This document shows positions 47,626 through 58,000 of a stretch of 64,000 bases of DNA, one piece after another (position 1 is the first letter of the stretch; every line of letters begins with the position of its first letter). The notes beneath the pieces were generated by a model. It made no database searches. It was not told where the DNA came from and saw only the letters and a program-made list of their open reading frames with translations. Made by a program: the position numbers and the translations under genes. Origin of the DNA: Patiria miniata (lineage: Eukaryota; Echinodermata; Asteroidea; Valvatida; Asterinidae); contig NW_024037057.1 in the NCBI RefSeq assembly GCF_015706575.1, positions 5,699,203-5,763,202 of the forward strand, in the 5' to 3' direction.

Positions 47626-49194
47626 TTCTCTAAACGCGATTTTCTGTGGTTAGCGAGTTTCTGTGCTGGAACGAAAAATGTAAAAGACAGTTATATATTT
47701 CTTTCACCCTGAAAAATAGATTTTGCTTTTAAATTGCAGTTTTTCTAGCAATTATGCAATAGGAACTTTTTTGAATGAGACATCGAACAAGAACACAAAC
47801 AAAAGAGGGACAATAGGACGTCCACGATCGGTGGTGACAAACGTTGGTGTGTATGTGTGTGTGTGTGTTTGAAAAGGTTGAAATGTAAGAAAACATCTGT
47901 CATTGAGGCATAGGTGATGTGCACTTTTCGTGATGCTAATTTTTTTTTCTCAAAACCTAGTTAAAGTTTTCCTTATTGTAAATTTGTTCGCACATTTTCA
48001 ACATCTGTATAAACAAAAAAAACACAGTAATTATTCGACGGTACAAAATGTAAATGTACTTAATAATATGTGAAGCGAACTTTTTTTTTAGGAATGGAAA
48101 CTTAGAATTTAACCAAAAAAATATCGGTTATTATAAGGTCATTTGTTGTCAGAAATAACTAGAACTGCACTCTTTTAATAAGAATTGTACAAAGATTTAT
48201 ATGTAATATAAAAATGTAGTTTAGTGTGAATATTTCTCTTGATGTGAAACAATAGAATGTGTGATTTCAACAACTAAAAAATAGGACTTTCTAGTTGAGA
48301 CAATCTAAAAAGCCCGAGAAAATCATGGAATTTATTTGAAAAAAAAAAGGGGTGGGGGTAAAATGCTGATATTTTATAAGTTTTGTCGTGTGCAAGTGCA
48401 TGGTTGTGGTGATGTATACTGGATTGGTAGTTTACTTAGAAATGTTGAGCTCGCAAAGAGTGTATCTTTAACATTTTTACAGAAATGTTAACTGTCTGTG
48501 TATTAAATGAGTCACTAATGAGCTTGATGTGTAAGAGCAATATTAAAAAAAGTGAACAAAAATTGTACATCAAGATGTGGTACATTGCGTATACATTTTC
48601 TGTTGTATTATTAACAGGGCGCTGTTCCATTGTAAATGATAATACTAATCTCCATATTTTAATTAAAGGGAATATACATCATTTGCTTTTAGCTGTAATT
48701 TTCAGAAATGGATGGAATTGGGGGGTTGGAAATATATAGCAAATATAGTTACACTGACTTTTTGAGGTTTTGGGTTCGAAAATGCTATAAAAACCAAGAA
48801 AAACAATCATTTTCCTGTAGTCTGGTTCCCTGACTCCATATAAGAAGAAACAGAGCAGTTTACATAAATTTGGGGAATTGTAAGGTCAGGGAACCAGTCT
48901 AGCTGGCTTGTACCCGTTCATAGGTGTGTAATCGATTGCAAACAAGTGCGATGGTCAATTGGGGCCAGTATTTGAAAAAAAGCCAGTTTTGATACAACAA
49001 GTCAGGTGTGTTTACAAACACAAATGCCCCGCAACCGTGACTGTTCCCATGACATAACACCACTCTTTTAACATCAACTTACATGTACCTTGGTCACATG
49101 GAACGTTCATTAATTGACAGCATTAGTGTCTTCTGTAGGTTTTATATGAATTAATCCCTAATCCCTATGATCTCAGAATAAATACAAGGTTTCG

Positions 49195-50210
49195 ATTGTT
49201 TTAGCCACTGTGACCTTGACCCTTGACCTTTTGGCCCCAAATGCAAAAGGCTTCTTAGGATTACCAAGGACAATCCACAAACCAAATTTGAAGTTCATAT
49301 GTAAAGTATTTCTCAAGTTATCGCGCTGACAAAATTTCTATTGTTTCAGCCACTGTGACCTTGACCCTTGACCTTTCGGCCCCAAATACAATAGGCTTCT
49401 TAGGATTACCAAGAACAATACACAAACCAAATTTGAAATTCATATGTAAAGTATTTCTCAAGTTATCGCGCTGACAAAATTTCTTTTGTTTTAGCCACTG
49501 TGACCTTGACCCTTGACCTTTCGGCCCCAAATGCAATAGGCTTCTTAGGATTGCCAAGGACAATCCACAAACCAAATTTGAAGTTCATATGTAAAGTATA
49601 TCTCAAGTTATCACGCTGACAAAATTTCTTTTGTTTTAGCCACTGTGACCTTGACCCTTGACCTTTCGGCCCCAAATGCAAAAGGCTTCTCAGGATTGCC
49701 AAGGACAATCCACAAACCAAATTTGAAGTTCATATGTAAAGTATTTCTCAAGTTATCGCGTTGACAAAATTTCTATTGTTTCAGCCACTGTGACCTTGAC
49801 CCTTGACCTTTCGGCCCCAAATGCAATAGGCCTCTTAGGATTGCCAAGGACAATCCACAAACCAAATTTGAAGTTCATATGTAAAGTATATCTCAAGTTA
49901 TCACGCTGACAAAATTTCTTTTGTTTTAGCCACTGTGACCTTGACCCTTGACCTTTCGGCCCCAAATGCAAAAGGCTTCTCAGGATTGCCAAGGACAATC
50001 CACAAACCAAATTTGAAGTTAATATGTAAAGTATTTCTCAAGTTATCGCGCTGACAAAATTTCTATTGTTTCAGCCACTGTGACCTTGACCCTTGACCTT
50101 TCGGCCCCAAATGCAATAGGCCTCTTAGGATTGCCAAGAACAATACACAGACCAAATTTGAAGTTCATATGTTAAGTATTTCTCAAGTTATCGTGCTGAC
50201 AAGATTTGTC
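49195..50210. repeat. 145-bp tandem array
   Basis: About seven copies containing GCCACTGTGACCTTGACCCT and TTCTCAAGTTATCGCGCTGA. Repeated 85-codon open frames here are a by-product of the array. Confidence 0.95.
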
Positions 50211-50214
50211 CGGA

Positions 50215-50280
50215 CACACACACCCACCCACCCACACACACACCCACACACCCACCCACCCACCCACCCACCCACCCACG
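50215..50280 (+). repeat. CACCC/CCCA microsatellite
   Basis: Simple repeat of CACCCA units. Confidence 0.95.
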
Positions 50281-51209
50281 GAAGGACAAGGCGGAAACAG
50301 TATGCCCCTTCGGCTTCGCCGCGGGGCATAAAAATACCACTTTCCTTGAAAATGACAGTATACCAGGTGCCATGATTTTACAGGATGCTTTACACTGTCA
50401 TTCACTAACAGTCCAGCAAGGTATTTCAAAACGATTTGGTAGTTTTATTTTTTGATGTTTGCAAATGTTGTATTTTCCCTATAAAAACGAAAAGTTTTGC
50501 TGTTTTATTAGACTTGGTGCCAAGTCGGTAATTGTTTTGCGCATGGTACCAGTTACTCAGTGGCTCCACACATGCTGCAGTGTTCCCAGACCAAATGATG
50601 CTGACTATTTCTGTTAAAACTACGGACTTGGCGAATGTGTTTTCAATTCTGTACACAACATACGGGAGTATTTTGAATCGCTAGCGAATTCTATGCGAGC
50701 ACTCTGATTGGTTCAGATTCCAGAGCATATTGTAGGCCGCCACGGCAGATCGTTCTCATTACTTCGAGGGTTTGTAGTTTGTGTTGTGCAACATTACAAA
50801 ATTCCTCATAGGGCATACACGACCCAAATACATCAAGTATATCAAAATGATACATTTCATTTCTATACACAATTGATCAGGCTGAGTGTATTGGTCGTTA
50901 AAACGTCGCCAGATCTGCAAACATTTCCCCGACGTATTGAGAACTCCTCGTTACTGCCCATGTAACGGAATGAATGAGTCCACGTTTGCATAGTGGTGCG
51001 CCATTGGATCTCATCGCAAACATGTACTGCATATGTATTGCACTGCTTGCATGTATGAATAACGGTGCGAGAATGTAATCGTCAAATCGTTAGATTTGTC
51101 GCAACCCGGCCGATTACATACTAGTCTTATACCAGCCGCGCCGATGGAGTTCGACTAAAGTTCACGGACAAAATATGACTGTCTTACGACTTGTCATCAA
51201 GTCTACTGT

Positions 51210-51215
51210 TTTATT
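51210..51215 (-). terminator. Candidate CABIN1 polyadenylation signal
   Basis: AATAAA on the - strand, about 660 bases after the proposed stop. It is plausible but not unique. Confidence 0.3.
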
Positions 51216-51878
51216 TGAAAACGTACTGCGTTGGAGAATGATGTCACAAACCCACCAGCATACCGGTAGCTATACTGAATATTTTTGCCAAAAACAAAAA
51301 TTGCAAAATTGGCATTTTTGAGTACCCTGCTGCAAATGCAAGTACAAAGATTTACAAATTTGGTTTTGTAGAATGTTTTTAAATTAATACACCATGATTC
51401 TGACATATGCCTGCTGTGATCTGATTTTTCAAAAAATACCAGATAATAGTTGTGAAACATGATTCATTGATCACTGATGTGTTACATTTTTCTTGTTTCC
51501 TGGCGTGATTTTGTCCATGTTGAGGGGCCATCGAGAATCTGCATCTCTAATTGGTTGAGCAACTTGGTAGTGAGATAGCAAGATACCTGGGCTACAAAAA
51601 CATATTTTGTCCATGTTGAGGGGCCATCAAGAATCGGCATCTCTCATTGGTTGAGCTTATCCCAAACGCAAAACCGACCCGACTTGAGATGATGGAAAAA
51701 CCAACCTGACCCGAAGTTGGTTTAGGGTCGGTTTGGTTTCGGGTCAGGTTTCGACGACATCAAATGCCGCTGAATACGGTTTAAAAAAGCCCTGTAAATT
51801 TTCAAAATAATGAAATTTCAGAATAGCCCATGCTCAAGTTTGAGATGCCCTTCATTCTATGCCGCAGTTTTGTGCATG

Positions 51879-52013
51879 TCACTGTGTGCTGCTACATGTG
51901 GAACCCTGTGTTGAACTCTGTGTATCACCCTGTCTGTCGGGGGTCACGGCACTAATTCTCTCCTTGCTGGGCTGAGGCGATGAGAATGTAAACTCGGGCT
52001 GGGATGTTGGGGT
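51879..52013 (-). CDS. CABIN1: CABIN1 last exon (putative)
   Basis: 44 codons of Ser/Thr/Pro/Gln-rich sequence and TGA after a good acceptor (tttccaacag) with matching phase. The TGA lies in CAG-TGA-CAT, so a weak gtgaca donor just before it is the alternative; no later exon was recognised. Confidence 0.65.
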   Translation of the reverse strand, partial: TPTSQPEFTFSSPQPSKERISAVTPDRQGDTQSSTQGSTCSSTQ

Positions 52014-55000
52014 CTGTTGGAAAAAAGCAATTCAAAATAAAAAAAAAAAATCAAATCTCAAGTAAGTTAATACTAGTGTTCATTGCTGATTGACATAATT
52101 AAAGCACCTTCTGTTGACCAGAAAAAATTAAGGTAACGACCAAGTTTTAAACGTGACGTGATCGAACAAGACTTTTGTCGGTACTAATTAGCCCCTGTAC
52201 CGCCCCAAAACATCTGGCCTGTTACTCCTTATACCTCCCCAAACTGCCCAGCACTCTATGTCTTTATGGATCATCAAGTAATAAATACGGTGTACTGTAC
52301 AATGCAATACAAGTGCTAACGGGTTAACCCTTTAGGCCCAAAAAAAAAAGTCTCCGGTTTCTGGTATGCGCGCGCGTCGCCGTAGCCATGCGCGTCGGCA
52401 AAATGAAAAAGTTTTTTTTTCAATGAAAGATGATGTCTCAAAACCGCCAAACTCACTGGTTTGACTGGAATCCTGCTGCTGCACAATTTTAACGTGTTTT
52501 TAGATTGGGTTATGGTCGAGAATAAGCTTTATGTGGCCTCTCTGGACTCCCATATATTTGCACTAAGCTTAGTCAGGCACCATTTGCAGTCATCAGCCAA
52601 CATTTGAAGCAAAAAAATCAGGTAAAAATTTAAAAAAAACTGCGTTGCCGCACCACTTTTTGGGCAAGCTCCATACCAGAAACCGGAGACTTTTTTTTTT
52701 GGCCTTAGTCACTGTAGTGCCCAAAACCGCCTGAGCAGTCTATGTTTTTTTTAATTCTTCAGTGAATAAACACAATGTAATACAATGAAGTCCAGGTGCT
52801 TAAATGTACTTAAATGTGCTAAAATGTGCTAAAATGCCTGCTTGCTAGCTAGAGAAACAGACAAACAAACAGACAAAGCAATCGATTCGGACCATTTTAC
52901 CTGAGGTGTCTTGCTGGCCAGTCGATGTTGGAGACAAAATCGAACCGCTTGATCCAGAACTGCGACATCCGAACCCGTCTTCAGGTAACAATGACAAGAT
53001 AGAATTATGATAAAGTCATTATCTGTGTTTATGTCGCACTGCTGAACTTTTCAAGATAATAATATTGGCTGGCTGTTTTTATAGCTCGTGCAATATATTC
53101 TTGTTTCCCCTCATACCATCCAATATTATATAAATACACTAACAGATGCTCATGAGTTCACTCTTTCGGTGCCAAAGTCGTACATGTACGAGGTATATTT
53201 GTTAGTTCGAAATCGCCAGCCTCGTACATGTACGAGGTAATGTTCGTACCTAAAATCGCCACACCTCGTACGTGTACGAGGTAGAGTAAGCATGTTATCA
53301 CAAGGGGGCGCTCTCGCTCTTTCTAATAATATCATTTTCATTCAGGTACGACCTGTATTTATTTGTTTCATTCGAGTTCTTGCGAGAGGGCGCAGCACAG
53401 ACACTCGTATTTTCTGCGAAAAGTGCGGAATTCCCCTGTGTGCAGGACAGTGTTTCAGGGTGTATCACTACGTATGTGACTACTTTTGACTTTCCAATAT
53501 ACCAAGGATATACCAGTGAGAAACAACAACAAATTTAGTGAGTAAAACTTATTGACTTTTTTTTTTACAGAATTTTGAACAATTAACAAAAACGATTTAA
53601 GTTGGGCACTTCAGGGTTAAATTTGTCAAATTTCGCGGGCACTGCAAGAGTTAAAGGGAATAAACAACATTTGCAAACATCGAAAAATAAAACTACCAAG
53701 TTTTTACGAAATACCTTACTAGGATGTTGGTAAATGACAGTCTAAAGCATTCTGTAAAATTATGGCACCTGGTGTGAAGTCATTTTCAAGAAAATGGTAT
53801 TTATGTATACTTTTCCCAACGGTGGTCAGCCGACCACCGTTGGAAAAACCTAACTATTTTTCAACTACTGCTCCAAATTTACCCTTTTTTTAGTCCAAAT
53901 TTTGTTCGCTATTGGTTACATGTTCATGAACGGGTGCAGGCCAGCTAGACTGGTTCCCTTACCTTACAATTTTCTGGCATCTATAAATTGATCCATTTTA
54001 TCTTTAGTGGAGTCAGGGAGCCAGACTACTTGAACGTTTTTGTTTTTCTTGGTTTTTTCCAGCATTTTCGAACGAAAAATGTCAAGCATGCAAGTGTAAC
54101 AATATTTGATCTATTATACTATCCCCTCAAATAGTTCATTTCTGAAAATTACAGCAAAAGCCAATGATGTACATTCCCTTTAACCCTCCGACGCAGAAAC
54201 TAGCCCTTTTGGGGACCCAATTTGGTTAATTACCTTAATAAAAAAAAAAATTCCCAACCAATTCTGGTGATCTTCCATCTAATCCTAGCCAGAGACACCC
54301 ACTACGGATATATGCAGTCACCTTTAGTGTGTGACCCCGGGTCAGGCATATCTGAGCCTGACAACCTGGGCTGCCCATATACACGTGCACAAAACAAAGT
54401 CACTTGCCGGTAGCCAAGAGCACGACTTGACCACAGACTATGTATACAACATCTGTTTCCTGTCAATGACCTCCTTATTTATAGTCTACAGACATGTCGA
54501 GATTGTGTACATATAGATACTGTGTTGTGTAGCCTCAAACCAAGGCGCTAAATATCTGGGTCCCCGGAGGGACCCCTTACTGTAAGCGTGTTAGTAAATG
54601 TGCTTTCTGCGTCGGAGGGTTAATATTACCTGCATATTCCTGAAGATCTTGAAGGCAAGGCACAGCAGTTTGGTCGGCAGGCTAGGGTCTGTCTGCAGCT
54701 TGTTCTGAACCGTCTGGACCAGACGATATGCTGACAGGACGGCCTGAGACGGGACCGAATGAAAGGAATAAAACAATTCACACTTGTATCAAACTAAACA
54801 TATCATTCACTGACTTGTCATCAAAATCAACAATGTTCTGTAGCTGGAAAAACTTTATCAAAAAAAAAGAAAATATTTTACAAAACTGTAAAAATCTGTT
54901 ATAACTTCAGGAGAAACCCTTTTTAAAATGTTTTGTAGGGTATTTGGAAGTTTGAATACGAGAAATTGTTCAGAAGTTTTGAGACAAACTTTGATTCTTT

Positions 55001-58000
55001 CGTGAATAAAAACAATGTAGTACAGTTGCTAAGGCCCCCCCCAAAAAAAGTCTCCGGTTTCTGGTATGCGCGCGCGTCGCCGTAGCCATGCGCGTCGGCA
55101 AAGTGAAAAAGTTTTTTTTCAAAGAAAGATGATGTCTCAAAACCGCCAAACTCACTGGTTTGACTGGAATCCTGCTGCTGCACAATTTTAACGTGTTTTT
55201 AGATTGGGTTTTGGTCGAGAATAAGCTTCATGTGGCCTCTCTGGACTCCCATATATTTGCACTTAGTTTAGTCGGGCACCATTTGCAGTCATCAGCCGAC
55301 ATTTGAAGCAAAAAAATCAGGTAAAAAAAAAAAAAAAAAACGCGTCGCCGCACCACTTTTTGGGCAAACTCCATACCAGAAACCGGAGACTTTTTTTTTT
55401 GGCCTAATGGGTTAAGAACATGTCTATTTTTTTGGGGGGGGGAAATTCCGAAAAAAAAAACTATCATGGACAGCACATTTTTAAAATCTGATATGAATTA
55501 CTTGTTGCTGTTGTTCCTTGTCTCCCTTCTTCGCTAGTTCAATCTCTTCTGCGAGGACCTCCACGCAGATCTTGTAGCAATGCCTGGCAAGAAACTGTCT
55601 GTCAAAATCACGCAGGAACTTCCTACAAATCAGGAACAAATTGCACAAAGAGAAAAGGCTTTGTATTTTTAGTCATGAGTTGACTTTCAGTTTGAGTACA
55701 TAAAAAATAGAATCTAGTATTGTGAAAGCATGTGTAACTTACAGCGTGCATAGAATTTAGCCAACAAATGTGATGCGATCAAGCTAAATGAGTCGTTTGT
55801 CGGAAATGTTTATGTAGAGATACAGGCCAAAATAGGGCCACTTCATCACATCACTTCATCACATCTCTTGGTGTTCCGACTTCCATAATTTTTGAACTAA
55901 AGATGGTATCAGCATGCGATTTTCACAGCAGTAATGCTGAGATTGTGCTCTTTTGAAATCTGTAATAAAATTCTTTTTGACCGGGTCAACAAACGACTCA
56001 TGTAGCTTGATCGCATCACAAATTTTGTTGCACGGCTGTTCAATGTAATTTATTATAAACAACTATATTTCAAACGACTTGGAGACAGCTGTTTGTGCAA
56101 TTTCACAGCTGTCATGAAACAGTAGTTGAATTAGCTTTTCCCGCCATTTCAAAAACAGTTTTATCTTACTTTCTTCAGAATCGGGCGGCAACTCTCAAAA
56201 TTCCCTCACGGGTAGAAACAGGACTTTATATTCCCTTCCAAGAGCAGGTTTCTTGTATCGAACTTGAGAAGTTGGGAAATGAAGGTTTTACTATGATCAC
56301 GATTAGTCAGCAAAATCATGCATTTTATGATTTGCATGCCGTAACGTATTGCCTTCTACAATGACTGCAAGTGCTGGCCGGTCTTGGATTTTGCCCCGCC
56401 CAACTCTGGTTTGCGTATACGTGTCACAGTGCTTGCGACCGAGTTCAACCGAGCTGCTGTGGTCACCTGACCTAAAGCTGTGATATGATTGGTCAGTTCG
56501 CACAGCTCGATTGACAGGCAGGACGGACCAATTAGCGAGACTGGTTTAGATGCAACTCACTTTCCCAGTTCCGGGGTTCGGTTGAGTTTGACGGCAATCT
56601 GCAGCAGCATGGAGTGATCCCGTAATCTGCTGAGGACGTCGATGAGCAGCGTGACAGAGCGGTACATGTGCCAGGAGAAACTCCCCGATCTACAGGAAAG
56701 CGTGAGACACTACAAGTGTTAAGATTATCGAATTTAAACAAAGACAAGGATTGAGGACGTCAGTGAGTATAAGACAATCGGGGGCCTGTTTGTTTTGCCC
56801 ACGATCATGATCAGCGATCTGACGCATTAATAGCTGCTCGGATCACGTTTTAACAGATCCTGCTCGCGAGGTGGGTTCGCATGATCAAAGATGGCGACAT
56901 GCGCCACGTGCGAAGAGAAAAAGTTGGGTCTTTGTAGTAGATTTGAAGCATCATATGAGATTGTGCGCCAATATTTCTTCACATTTCTTTTAGAATGCAT
57001 TTTTGGTGATTAAAAATAGTACGACTTGACTCGCTTTTTCAAGAAATTTTAGACAGCTTGTAAACATAGCCTCTCTGCCTACAAATCTGAAGCAGACAAC
57101 ATTCGTGTGCGCCTAAAGGATTTGGCGTCGAGAGTGATTCTGTTTTTTTCTTGCACGGCACTGGATCACATGATCTCGATCAGGATCTGGAATGAAACAA
57201 ACAGGCCCAGATTTATACATGCGTCAATTCGGTTGATTCACAACGCAGTGCGCCATCAAGAGTTTGCCACAGAGAGTTCAATTTACGCAGTGCATTGTGG
57301 GAAATGGTTAACAAATTCATAGCGTGGGACATTTGATATTGTTCGTTTTTCCGGTCAGTAGTTTTGTAAGCGTATGATTTGAGTATCTGTTTGCCGCCCT
57401 TTTCTTTTCTTTTTATCAACATGTTTTTTTTAAGGCAGTAGAACGCTATGCACCAATCTTGAGCAAATTAGCTCAAGTTGTCTACTGACACTCGTTCAAA
57501 CGGGCCATATTTTGTCGACCGTAAACTTGAAAAATTGATTCTCCGTTGCAAACTCTTGGTGGCGCACTGCATTGTGAATCGCCCGAATCCACGAGTCGAT
57601 TCACGAATACCAGGGCGTGGACAATGACAAAGGATTGCTTTTTATCTCGGTTCATTTGAATAGCTTGGGGCTTGACTCGGGAATGGAGGACTTGTGATGG
57701 ACTTGTCGAGCGATTTCTGACCGATTTCTTTACCTGTCGATTTCACTGATGGGAATTCTCCAGACTCCGTGGAACAGGTTCTTGGTCTTCCAGTGCTCGG
57801 CGAAGAGCCCCGGTGACGGCATGTGAGCCATGTGTTGCCAGGGCTGGCTGCTGCCTAGCAACAGGTCACGACTCCACTTCAGACCCTGCAAGTGGATGAA
57901 CAACCGAAGAGGGCAAGCACATCAGATAAAACCAGGTCCCACAAAAATGATCTTAAGAACTTTTTAATGACATAGTCATTTTCCACCTACCGGGTAGTTT

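Larger units (their letters stand above)
48997..50330 (-). mobile_element. Helentron-like non-autonomous insertion with tandem core
   Basis: 1334 bp precisely inside K1 sequence. Ends include ATGCCCCGC (from 49023) and GCGGGGCAT (to 50329), with a terminal hairpin ATGCCCC...GGGGCAT at 50302-50329. The core is a 145-bp tandem array followed by a CCCA-rich microsatellite. No target duplication. This layout resembles Helitron/Helentron-associated elements; the class is an inference. Confidence 0.6.
48663..50484 (+). mobile_element. K1 element, copy 8, split by an insertion
   Basis: Left part 48663-48996, right part 50331-50484. Joining them restores the K1 order except that the whole central palindrome is missing. 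The right end is mutated (CCCTATAA). Confidence 0.9.

Noticed and set aside
49318..50010. Several nearly identical 85-codon open frames
   Set aside because: They recur with the 145-bp repeat period and are by-products of the array.
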